From Victivallales bacterium (GTDB lineage: Bacteria; Verrucomicrobiota; Lentisphaeria; Oligosphaerales; Oligosphaeraceae), in the NCBI GenBank assembly GCA_017615955.1, contig JAFZZD010000024.1, positions 1 to 29,704 on the forward strand: 29,704 nucleotides of DNA, read 5' to 3'. Below are positions 1-6,963 of this stretch, piece by piece; within the stretch, counting starts at the first letter, position 1, and every line of letters begins with the position of its first letter. Position numbers and translations under genes: made by a program. Below the pieces are notes generated by a model. It searched no databases and was not told where the DNA came from. It saw only the letters and a program-made list of their open reading frames with translations.

Positions 1-11
1 GGACAGTGGAC

Positions 12-125
12 AGTGGACAGTGGAGTGTAGCGAGCTTGCGGCAAAAGCCGCAGATAGGGCTGTGACTACTAAATGCGGGCGAGAGCGCCCGCGTTCAGAA
101 CAGTCCACAGTCTCCACTGTCCACT
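12..125. repeat. Long inverted repeat enclosing two hairpins, downstream of the binding-protein gene
   Basis: Bases 1-24 are a 7-bp tandem repeat (GGACAGT, three copies plus GGA). Bases 12-25 form a perfect 14-bp inverted repeat with 112-125. Inside lie two smaller perfect hairpins: 37-42 with 47-52 (TGCGGC, loop AAAA) and 75-81 with 86-92 (GCGGGCG, loop AGAG). The element starts 14 bases past the stop codon of the minus-strand binding-protein gene, so it could shape the 3' end of that transcript. There is no T-tract, so it is not a textbook intrinsic terminator. A dispersed intergenic repeat is equally possible. The left end may continue outside the window. Confidence 0.6.
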
Positions 126-139
126 TCGAACTAATAAAG

Positions 140-925
140 TCAGGGCTTGAGGATGATGACATCCTTGCCTTCAAACCACTTCTTGGAGATTTTGGCGGCT
201 GTGCCGTCCTTCACCATTTCCTTGAATGTGGCCTGGACCTCGTCTCTCAGCTTTTCATTGCCCAGAAGGAAGCCAATGCCGTACTGCTCGGTAAGGAGGA
301 TTTCATCAAGCATTCTGAACTTTCCTGGAGCGCCATTCATCTTTTCCTTGGCAACGCCGATATCCACCGCGACTGCGTCAACCGAGCCAGCCTCCAGCTC
401 CATGATTGCGCTGACATAGTTTGCACTGGTGCGAAGGTCCGCGAATGTGGCGCCAAGTTCTGCCTTGTCGCCGCCCTTCTGGAGTGCCTTGAGAACTGGC
501 GTATCGGTCTGCGCCATGACAACCTTGCCTTTCAGGTCAGCCAAAGTCTTGATTGGAGAGGCAAGCTTGACCATTACCACCTGGCTGTTGTCCACGTAAG
601 GTTCCGAGAAGGTGTATTTGCCTTCGCGTCCCTGGATTGTGAATCCGTTCCAGATGCAGTCGATTGCCTTTGAGGAAAGCTCCATATCCTTTGCATCCCA
701 GTTGATAGGCTTCTTCACCAGCTTCCATCCGCGGCGGAATGCGACTTCCTGCGCCAGGTCCAGGTCAAAGCCAGTGTATTCGCCTGTCTTTTCATCCTTG
801 AAGCCGTAAGGCGGGAATTCCGCATCGAACCCCACAGTGAAAGTGGCCTCGCTCTTCTTGGCACAGCCAATGAAAAGAGCACAGACAACAACCAAAGACA
901 TTACAGAAAACAAAAATCTCTTCAT
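140..925 (-). CDS. Amino-acid-type ABC transporter substrate-binding lipoprotein
   Basis: This is a periplasmic binding protein of the bacterial solute-binding family 3 (PBP2 fold, the glutamine/cystine/polar amino acid type), 261 residues. The N-terminus has a basic start (MKR), a hydrophobic stretch and a lipobox ending L-F-I-G-C with the lipidated Cys at residue 21, so the mature protein should be membrane-tethered. Family hallmarks are the first-strand motif FTVGFDAEFPPYGF, then GEYTGFDLDLAQEV, then GREGKYTFSEPYV, which in relatives contacts the ligand's charged groups. A GTG nine bases upstream (934) would extend the frame, but GGAG (937-940) sits only 2 bases from it and 11 from the ATG, so I chose the ATG. 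It is last in the operon, 22 bases after the ACT gene. No permease or ATPase gene is in the window, so the transporter is either encoded elsewhere or this is an orphan receptor. Ligand identity cannot be read from sequence. Confidence 0.88.
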   Translation of the reverse strand: MKRFLFSVMSLVVVCALFIGCAKKSEATFTVGFDAEFPPYGFKDEKTGEYTGFDLDLAQEVAFRRGWKLVKKPINWDAKDMELSSKAIDCIWNGFTIQGREGKYTFSEPYVDNSQVVMVKLASPIKTLADLKGKVVMAQTDTPVLKALQKGGDKAELGATFADLRTSANYVSAIMELEAGSVDAVAVDIGVAKEKMNGAPGKFRMLDEILLTEQYGIGFLLGNEKLRDEVQATFKEMVKDGTAAKISKKWFEGKDVIILKP

Positions 926-947
926 TTTTCTCACTTCTCCATTTGTT

Positions 948-1502
948 TCAAATATCGTTGACTTTTCTAAAAATCGCCTGATGACGGAGCTCGACTTTCA
1001 TGTTGTGCTCCTCCATTGAAGTCTGAAGACTCCTCTTCAATTTTGCCACATCTGTACCTGACGGCAAGCGCACCAGCAATATCATCGTGTAGGTGCCATT
1101 CTCGCTCCTTGTGGCCAAGTCCAGGATATTCACGTCCTTCAGGCGCAAATATTCGGAGAGAGCGGCGACAAGACCCACCTTGTCAGGCCCAGAAGCAGTC
1201 ACCACGTATGCATCCTGCACATCCTCTAGCTCAATCTTGGGAACGCTGCAGTCACCCGTAAACGGAATAACCCCAATCTGCAGGTCTTTGGTCCCAAGGT
1301 TCTCACTAAAGGCATTCCGCACACGCTCCGCTGTCATTTCACTGGGGAAACGGGCAAGCAGCAACATGGTGAAATAGCCTCGTAACACGGTCTGGCTTAT
1401 GTCTTCCAAGTTGCCGCCCAGATGCTTGACGGCGCCAGTGACATCGGCAATTATGCCCACTCTGTCCTGGGCCATGACGGATATCATAAAGGGAATTGAC
1501 AT
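948..1502 (-). CDS. Double ACT-domain protein, GcvR-like
   Basis: The protein has about 184 residues and consists almost entirely of two ACT domains. The first begins FMISVMAQDRVGIIADVTGA and the second YVVTASGPDKVGLVAALSEY. Both show the D-x-V-G-[IL]-[IV]-A-x-[LV] turn typical of amino-acid-sensing ACT domains. No catalytic or DNA-binding domain is attached. This is the architecture of GcvR (glycine cleavage regulator) and related stand-alone sensors, so a regulatory role is the family expectation, with target unknown. The start is ATG at 1502, 8 bases past the rhaA stop, with an AAGG-like site just upstream. A GTG at 1514 would add four residues and overlap the rhaA stop by a few bases. Its position between rhaA and an amino-acid-type binding protein is compatible with amino-acid sensing but does not prove it. 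Confidence 0.8.
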   Translation of the reverse strand: MSIPFMISVMAQDRVGIIADVTGAVKHLGGNLEDISQTVLRGYFTMLLLARFPSEMTAERVRNAFSENLGTKDLQIGVIPFTGDCSVPKIELEDVQDAYVVTASGPDKVGLVAALSEYLRLKDVNILDLATRSENGTYTMILLVRLPSGTDVAKLKRSLQTSMEEHNMKVELRHQAIFRKVNDI

Positions 1503-1510
1503 GACACCTT

Positions 1511-2788
1511 TCACCTTCTCTTAATGACATTCCTGTCATAATCCAGCAAATCATTCATCCATGCGGCGCCTGCTGGCACATTGTTTGCCAAGCAGAACTT
1601 GTTCCATACAGCGCCGACTGGGAATGTCTTAAGTTCCTCAAGCAAAGCCAGTCTCATTGCGCCGTCATCCGCCTTTTCGTATGCTTCCAGCAAGTCGCGT
1701 GGTTCCACCAGTGCGGCAAGAAGTCCCTTCTGCGCAGCACGAGTTCCAATCACCCATGCGCCAATGCGGTTTATGCTGGCGTCAAAGAAATCCAGTGCGA
1801 TATCTATTTTATTCAGGAAGCCGCCTCGCACCACCTGCTGGAACAAGTTGCGGATATCGTCATTGAGAATTACCACGTGGTCGCTGTCCCAGCGGATGCC
1901 TCTGCTGACATGCAGAAGCAGCCTTTCCTTGAAGCACAGGATGGAGGAAATCTTGTCATGTATGGTTTCCGTGGGGTGGAAATGTCCCATGTCCAGGCAG
2001 AGATTAACATTCTTGTGTGTCATGGCATAGCCCATGTAGAACTCATGGGAACCCACCACATAGTCCTCCGAGCCTAAACCAAACAACTTGCATTCCACAG
2101 CATCACGGCAGTATGCGCTGTCAATAGGTTCCGCAAAGATTTCGTCCAAGGAGGCAATCAGGCGCTTGCGAGGTGAAAGCCTGTCGTATGGCTGGTCCTT
2201 TGCACCGTCAGGAATCCAGTGGTTCACCACACAGGGCGAACCCTGGGCGCGTCCCATGGCCTCGGCAATGCGGCGGCATGCCTTGTCATGCTCCACCCAG
2301 AAACGGCGTATCTTCTCATCGCCGCTGGAAAGAGTTGCCTGCGCAGCAAGAGGATGCCCGAAGAAAGTCGGGTTGAAGTCCAGGCAAATGCCCTGCTTCT
2401 TAGCCCATTCAATCCACTTTGCAAAATGCTCTGGCTTGATGGCGTCCCTATCCACTGGCACACCATTGGTCTCGGCATAGATCGCGTGCAGGTTGAAGCG
2501 CTTCTTGCCCGGAATCAAGGCCAGTGCCTTTTCCGCATCCTGGCGCAGCATGTCCGCATTGACAGCAGGACCTGGATAATTGCCAATCGCCATGATGCCG
2601 CCGCCTGGCACCTCGCCCTCATGGACCTCAAAGCCCTTCACATCATCACCCTGCCAGCAATGCAGTGAAATTGGCGTTGACGCCAAGGTATCCAGTGCCG
2701 CATCCGTATCTACGCCTATTTTGGCATACAAGGCCTTCGCGCTATCATATTCCCTTTCAATCTGCTCGCGTGAAATGTCAGGCAGCAT
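1511..2788 (-). CDS. rhaA: L-rhamnose isomerase
   Basis: The enzyme interconverts L-rhamnose and L-rhamnulose, the first step of rhamnose catabolism, in the cytoplasm and with divalent metals. The 425-residue product matches the usual family length (E. coli enzyme 419). Recognisable blocks are the N-terminal SLHCWQGDDVKGFE, the FNLHAIYAE strand, and the metal-site segments CLDMGHFHPTE and IRWDSDHVV. By my alignment from memory, H269, D301 and D303 correspond to E. coli metal ligands H262, D294 and D296, and the spacing of 32 residues is preserved. The start is ATG 2788, preceded by a strong GAGGAG (2796-2801) at 7-base spacing. The stop is 8 bases from the ACT gene start, and the PHP-domain gene ends 30 bases upstream. 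No rhamnulokinase, aldolase or mutarotase gene is visible here, so the pathway must be completed elsewhere. Confidence 0.95.
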   Translation of the reverse strand: MLPDISREQIEREYDSAKALYAKIGVDTDAALDTLASTPISLHCWQGDDVKGFEVHEGEVPGGGIMAIGNYPGPAVNADMLRQDAEKALALIPGKKRFNLHAIYAETNGVPVDRDAIKPEHFAKWIEWAKKQGICLDFNPTFFGHPLAAQATLSSGDEKIRRFWVEHDKACRRIAEAMGRAQGSPCVVNHWIPDGAKDQPYDRLSPRKRLIASLDEIFAEPIDSAYCRDAVECKLFGLGSEDYVVGSHEFYMGYAMTHKNVNLCLDMGHFHPTETIHDKISSILCFKERLLLHVSRGIRWDSDHVVILNDDIRNLFQQVVRGGFLNKIDIALDFFDASINRIGAWVIGTRAAQKGLLAALVEPRDLLEAYEKADDGAMRLALLEELKTFPVGAVWNKFCLANNVPAGAAWMNDLLDYDRNVIKRR

Positions 2789-2795
2789 GGCTTTT

Positions 2796-2801
2796 CTCCT
2801 C
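2796..2801 (-). promoter_or_regulatory. Ribosome binding site of rhaA
   Basis: On the minus strand GAGGAG lies 7 bases before the rhaA ATG. It is the best Shine-Dalgarno match in the operon and lies in the 30-base gap after the PHP gene, which supports the chosen start and co-transcription. Confidence 0.8.
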
Positions 2802-2818
2802 GATTGTCAATTTTGATT

Positions 2819-4159
2819 TTAGAAGCTACCGCGGCGCACTGCATCCGCGATGGCGGCCTCGGCCTTTGCATTGTCCATTGCCAGCAATGCATCGATTGTG
2901 GCCTGCTCTGGGCAAGGCAGCATGCCCACCTTTGCATAGTAGGCGTTCCTCTCCTTCCTGGAGCGATACTCATTGTCATTTTCAGGAGCATTGAGCGCCC
3001 TGCCAGCAAAGCGCAGCATGCGGGTGTGTCCCACCATGATTGCGGCGCCTTCCTTGAACGTGTGCACGAATGGCGCCAGTTCGATGCCGTCAAAGCCATC
3101 CACCAGGCGCTGTCCTGGCTTGTTGGCCTCTGTGCCGACGAATATGGGCAAATCCAGTTCCTGGGCGGCCAGCACATATTCTATGAGTGCGGCCAGTTTC
3201 TTGGCCTTGACCTCTGGATCTTTGAAGTTCCAGTTGCGGTCAGGGATTATGTTCACTGCCGCAACGCCCTTTGCAGCAAGGCAGGCAAGCTGTTCGCGTG
3301 GATTGGCCTCGCCCTGCGACGCACCGTCCAGCCATGCGCTGACTGGCAATCCGCCGCACTCAAGAATGAAGCCTATCACCTTGTCCAGTTCAGGGAAGGT
3401 CTCGGATGTAGGCTGTGCATAGCCAATGCCGCCACGCTTGATCAGCTTGCCACGCAGGAATTCGTTGAACTTGTTGTAGTCCTTGGCCTTGGCGACAGTT
3501 TCGTCCACATCCGTTCCAAATATGGCGGCCCACTTGCGGGCTGCGGCCTCTTCACTGCCATAAGTGCTGACAGCCTTCGCGTTGTATGCCGCGATTATGT
3601 GCCGTTCAGTGGCATTCTTGTCAGGTGTCAATGGCAGCACATCCTTGTCATAGTCCAGAGTGAAGTCGGACAACTTTGCGTTGATTCGGCTGATGACGGC
3701 CCTGTTTCTGGAATGGGAACGCTCCAGCATGTCCGCAAGCACTGCCGCGGCGTGGGTGCCCGCCTCTGGTACCTTGGTGAAACCTGAACCCATGAAATAG
3801 AAGACGCCTGGCTCGCCTGGTGAATTGATTTCCACATCGGAGTATTCCTTGAAGAACACCCTGGATTCAAAGCTGACGGCGGAGCGCAGTTTAAGCAGAT
3901 CCGTTGCGGAAATGAATTCATCCAATCCCTGAAGCACGTCGAAATCGCAGATTGCCGCGGCGAAAAGCCCCAGCTTCTTCATTTCAAAGGCAATGCGCGA
4001 AGGGGACCAGCCTTCTCCATTGTATGAGAAGAATGTATGCAAATGCATGTTCACATAGTCATTCTCCTTCGGGAAAACTGTTTCAGCCGCAAGTTTCTCC
4101 AAGGCGGCACGCCTCTCATTAGGCGAAAACGATGACAATGCCTGCAGTAAGTCCGACAT
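2819..4159 (-). CDS. PHP-fold metal-dependent hydrolase-like protein
   Basis: The 446-residue protein has the first PHP-domain motif NMHLHTFFSYNGEG, with H39 and H41 placed as the metal ligands of the polymerase-and-histidinol-phosphatase fold. It continues with ICDFDVLQGLDEF at the second motif, where most PHP proteins have TDHD, so one usual ligand is replaced. Later segments are INSPGEPGVFYFMGSG and FVGTEANKPGQRLVDGFDG, where the Glu may fill a metal site. The family hydrolyses phosphoesters, but the substrate of this branch is unknown to me. Upstream in-frame codons to 4204 run into the hairpin repeat, so I chose ATG 4159, which has GGAG 10 bases upstream (TTGGAG). It is the first gene of the tight cluster with rhaA, ACT and the binding protein, 102 bases after the EF-G-like gene. 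A role in sugar or amino-acid metabolism is only suggested by context. Confidence 0.75.
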   Translation of the reverse strand: MSDLLQALSSFSPNERRAALEKLAAETVFPKENDYVNMHLHTFFSYNGEGWSPSRIAFEMKKLGLFAAAICDFDVLQGLDEFISATDLLKLRSAVSFESRVFFKEYSDVEINSPGEPGVFYFMGSGFTKVPEAGTHAAAVLADMLERSHSRNRAVISRINAKLSDFTLDYDKDVLPLTPDKNATERHIIAAYNAKAVSTYGSEEAAARKWAAIFGTDVDETVAKAKDYNKFNEFLRGKLIKRGGIGYAQPTSETFPELDKVIGFILECGGLPVSAWLDGASQGEANPREQLACLAAKGVAAVNIIPDRNWNFKDPEVKAKKLAALIEYVLAAQELDLPIFVGTEANKPGQRLVDGFDGIELAPFVHTFKEGAAIMVGHTRMLRFAGRALNAPENDNEYRSRKERNAYYAKVGMLPCPEQATIDALLAMDNAKAEAAIADAVRRGSF

Positions 4160-4182
4160 CTGCGCTAAACTCCAAATAATAT

Positions 4183-4259
4183 GTGCGCCCCAAACGGGGC
4201 GCATTCAGGTTGAAATACAGGTGCGCCCCAAAGCAGGGCGCATTCAGGTTGAAATACAG
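4183..4259. repeat. Two tandem 38/39-bp hairpin repeats
   Basis: Copy 1 (4183-4220) and copy 2 (4221-4259) begin GTGCGCCCCAAA and end CATTCAGGTTGAAATACAG, differing only in the loop side of the stem. Each contains a hairpin: TGCGCCCC/GGGGCGCA with loop AAAC (8 bp) in copy 1, and TGCGCCC/GGGCGCA (7 bp) in copy 2. They lie just 3' of the EF-G-like stop and 5' of the PHP gene on the minus strand, so they could attenuate read-through or stabilise the message. No T-tract follows on either strand. The stem is preserved while the loop drifts, which hints at RNA structure. Confidence 0.75.
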
Positions 4260-4261
4260 GA

Positions 4262-6283
4262 TTATTCTTCTTCCTCTTCCTGTGCAGCTGCCTCGGCCTG
4301 GATCTTGTCCGCAATCATCTTCGGCACTGTCTCGTAGCGCTCGAACTTCATCTCGAAGGAGCCACGGCCCTGTGTCATTGAGCGGAGCTGAGTAGGATAG
4401 CTGTAGATTTCCGCCAGAGGCACTTCGGCATTGACCACCTGGAGACCATCTTCGCGGTCCATGCCCAGGATGCGTCCGCGCCTGGAGTTCAAATCGCCGC
4501 TGATGGCGCCCATGTACTCTTCCGGGAAGATGATCTTGAGGCTGTAGATCGGCTCAAGCAGCATTGGCTTCGCAGCAGTCATTGCATCGCGGAACGCCCT
4601 GCGCGTGGCAATCTTGAACGCCATTTCGGAGGAGTCCACTGGATGGTACTTTCCATCAAAGACAACTGCCTTGAAGTTGATTACCAGAGAGCCAGAGAGA
4701 GGACCTGCGATACGTGTCTCGTTGACGCCCTTTTCAACGGCAGGAATGTAGTTCTTGGGAATGTTGCCGCCCACGACCTCGTTGGCAAACACAAAGTCAG
4801 GCTCGCCTTCTGCAGGGGTGATGGGTTCCAGCCTCATGTGGACTTCGGCGAACTGGCCATGGCCACCAGACTGCTTCTTGTGGCGGTACTGAGCCTGACC
4901 GACGGAAGTGATGGTCTCCCTGTAAGGAATCCTTGGAGTATCCAGATTTACCTCCACCTTGAAGTCATTCTTCAGGCGAGCGCGCACCAGGTTGATCTGC
5001 TGGTCGCCCATGCCGCTGAGGATGGTCTGCTTTGTCTCAAGATTGCGCTCGATGCGAATCGTGGGATCTTCCGCTGCAAGACGAGCCAGTCCCTGGGCCA
5101 CCTTGTCTTCTTCGCCCTTGGCCGCTGCGCTGACTGCGAAGATTGTTGTTGCCTGTGGATAGACGATAGGAGCAAATGTAGCATCGCAGCCCTTTGCCGC
5201 CAGAACATCTGAAAGTCCTGTGTTCTTCAGTTTCGCAATGGCGATGATTTCGCCAGGGCCAGCTGTCGGAACTGTGGCCTGGTCCTTGCCCTGGATCTGA
5301 AGCAGGTTTCCAATGCGTTCCTTGCCGTTCTTGGTAAGGTTGTTGACTTCGGAATCAGCAGAGAATGTGCCGGCAAGAATGCGGACATAGTTCATCTGGC
5401 CGATAAAGCTGTCGTTGACGCTCTTGAACACATAGCCCACTGCATCGGCGGAACCGCGGTCAAGGCTGCCAGCGGACAGGTTCAGCGGCACATCATCCAA
5501 CGGCGAGGGGCCGAAGTCCATGATTGCGTCCATAAGTTCAGTAACGCCCACGTCCTTGGAGGTGCTGCCTGCGAAAATCGGGATAAGCGTGCCAGTCAGC
5601 ACGGCCTTCCTGAAGCCAGACACCAGTTCCTCTGCGCTGAGTTCGCCTGCATCCAGGTACTTCATCATAAGTTCCTCATCGCTTTCGGCGATGGAGTCGG
5701 TCAGGCTCTGCTTATAGTCGGCTGCTTCGCCAGTGGCATTGTCATCAAGCACCTTTGCCACTGCGGAGAGCTGTGCCTTTGCGCCTACTGGAATTGTGCA
5801 GGGGATGCACCTGGTATCGCCATAGCTCTCGCGGATGATGTTGAGCACGCCTTCATAGTCGGCCTGTTCGCGGTCGCAGCCATTGATGTAGATCATGCAA
5901 GGCATCTTGCGCTTTGACGCCTCTTTCCATGCGCGGATGGTGCCAGGGCCAATGCCCAGCGCGGCATCCACCACCAGTATCATCATGTCAGCGATGTTGA
6001 TGGCATTGATTGCCTCGCCGCAGAAATCGGAGTTTCCAGGCGTGTCCATGAAGAAGAAATGACCATCCTTCCATGGGGCATGAAGCACGCTGGTGTAAAT
6101 GCTGCCCTTGCGCTCTTGCTCTTCCTTGCGGAAGTCAGACACGCTGGTGCCGGCATCAACGCTGCCGCAGCGACCGACTATTCCCGCTTTGAAAAGCATC
6201 AAATCGGACAAAGAGGTCTTTCCAGAGCCGGCATGGCCAGCCAAAACAAAGTTTCTGATCTTTTCAGGGGCACAGTTTTTCAC
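4262..6283 (-). CDS. EF-G-like translational GTPase (EF-G-2 type) with atypical G motifs
   Basis: The 673-residue protein is colinear with elongation factor G over all five domains. The P-loop GHAGSGKT is at residues 16-23. Domain IV shows SGGHGQFAEVH and GGNIPKNYIPAVEKGV, and domain V shows EEYMGAISGDLNSRRGRILGM and TQGRGSFEMKF. It resembles the EF-G-2/FusA2 branch rather than the housekeeping factor. The G3 motif is DTPGNSDF (80-87), where canonical EF-G has DTPGH with the catalytic His. The G4 motif is NGCD (134-137), where NKxD is expected. The C-terminus ends in an acidic run (EEEEE). The start is GTG 6283 with GGAGAG about 8 bases upstream. It could be a ribosome-binding factor with weak or altered GTPase activity, a stress or recycling variant, or a functional factor with relaxed motifs. 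It probably does not replace the main EF-G. It is divergent from the giant gene and upstream of the PHP-rhaA cluster. Confidence 0.87.
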   Translation of the reverse strand: MKNCAPEKIRNFVLAGHAGSGKTSLSDLMLFKAGIVGRCGSVDAGTSVSDFRKEEQERKGSIYTSVLHAPWKDGHFFFMDTPGNSDFCGEAINAINIADMMILVVDAALGIGPGTIRAWKEASKRKMPCMIYINGCDREQADYEGVLNIIRESYGDTRCIPCTIPVGAKAQLSAVAKVLDDNATGEAADYKQSLTDSIAESDEELMMKYLDAGELSAEELVSGFRKAVLTGTLIPIFAGSTSKDVGVTELMDAIMDFGPSPLDDVPLNLSAGSLDRGSADAVGYVFKSVNDSFIGQMNYVRILAGTFSADSEVNNLTKNGKERIGNLLQIQGKDQATVPTAGPGEIIAIAKLKNTGLSDVLAAKGCDATFAPIVYPQATTIFAVSAAAKGEEDKVAQGLARLAAEDPTIRIERNLETKQTILSGMGDQQINLVRARLKNDFKVEVNLDTPRIPYRETITSVGQAQYRHKKQSGGHGQFAEVHMRLEPITPAEGEPDFVFANEVVGGNIPKNYIPAVEKGVNETRIAGPLSGSLVINFKAVVFDGKYHPVDSSEMAFKIATRRAFRDAMTAAKPMLLEPIYSLKIIFPEEYMGAISGDLNSRRGRILGMDREDGLQVVNAEVPLAEIYSYPTQLRSMTQGRGSFEMKFERYETVPKMIADKIQAEAAAQEEEEE

Positions 6284-6504
6284 AGCGTTCTCTCCATAGA
6301 TAGTGAATTAGTTAATTTTCAAACGCATCTTGCGTTATGACACGGAAAATGCAAAACAAAAACGTGCGAAATTTAATGCAGCAATGCGATTTTACAAGAG
6401 GCTGGCACGTTTATTCAGCGTGGGCGCTTTTCTGCGCGGGTAATGCCTCAGCAAATGATATGCAGGTGCATTAAAAATGTTCTGCCTTTCCTATAGGAAT
6501 CACG

Positions 6505-6540
6505 ACTTTTTAGTTAATTTTAGTGAATTCGCTAAAAAGT
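6505..6540. repeat. 9-bp perfect inverted repeat with 18-base spacer
   Basis: ACTTTTTAG (6505-6513) is the exact reverse complement of CTAAAAAGT (6532-6540). The spacer contains AGTTAATTTT and AGTGAATT, words that also occur side by side at 6301-6319 beside the EF-G-like start. It could be an operator, or on either strand a weak hairpin. Function is not shown. Confidence 0.55.
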
Positions 6541-6690
6541 GTAGTAATGATAACATCTTTGTTTTCCCCCTTGCAAACCTGGTTTTCAGGGGCTATGTTA
6601 GAAGCGGAAGGTGGGTGGGGGAAGTATCCCAAAACAAGGTATGTGCGCACGAAGAAGGGGGCAAAAGAAGGACTGGTGCTGCGGACAATA

Positions 6691-6720
6691 TCAATCGGTG
6701 AGGCATTACAACCCGATTGA
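6691..6720. repeat. 8-bp perfect inverted repeat (TCAATCGG/CCGATTGA)
   Basis: TCAATCGG (6691-6698) and CCGATTGA (6713-6720) are exact reverse complements with a 14-base spacer, followed on the plus strand by TTTTG. It lies about 240 bases before the giant-gene start. Possible roles are an operator for a dimeric regulator or a weak hairpin. Confidence 0.5.
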
Positions 6721-6950
6721 TTTTGAACCCACAAAATCGCCCAAAACCTTTTGTAAAAATGAGAAATGGCATTATGTTTCGCCAGTTTTCGGGTAATTAT
6801 GTGCAGTTATGCCCATAAAATTTTTCTGAAAACATGGCATGGATTTTGCAATAGAGAAAATGCGATTTGCGCGATGTGCCACAAAGGCAGATCGGGCAAA
6901 GAATGAAGAAGAAACATAATAATAATGAATAATATGAGTGAATCAAACAA

Positions 6951-6955
6951 AAGGA
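6951..6955 (+). promoter_or_regulatory. Ribosome binding site deciding the giant-gene start
   Basis: AAGGA lies 8 bases before ATG 6964. The upstream in-frame ATGs at 6925 and 6934 have no comparable site, and only the 6964 start puts a typical basic n-region (MKKN...KTTKAR) before the hydrophobic core. Confidence 0.65.
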
Positions 6956-6963
6956 TTGGACAG

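Larger units (their letters stand above)
6284..6963. other. Divergent intergenic region with inverted repeats, no convincing gene
   Basis: About 680 bases separate the EF-G-like start from the giant-gene start, and promoters for both should lie here. I could not find a convincing -35/-10 pair. The sequence is AT-rich except for a G-rich patch at about 6598-6690. Short reading frames here (for example 6523-6720 plus and 6510-6734 minus) lack ribosome sites and known motifs, so I do not call them. Perfect inverted repeats are listed separately. An additional dyad AACGCA-TCT-TGCGTT lies at 6322-6336, in the leader side of the EF-G-like gene. A small RNA in the G-rich patch cannot be excluded. 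Confidence 0.6.

Noticed and set aside
20..673. 217-codon plus-strand frame
   Set aside because: It overlaps the binding-protein gene on the other strand and begins inside a repeat. No motif.
2804..3787. 327-codon plus-strand frame
   Set aside because: It is antisense to the PHP-fold gene, which has family motifs and a ribosome site.
4183..4259. Possible CRISPR array
   Set aside because: The two copies are directly adjacent with no spacers, and no cas genes are near.
6477..6796. Several 60-75 codon frames in the divergent intergenic region
   Set aside because: They overlap each other on both strands and lack ribosome sites and recognisable sequence.
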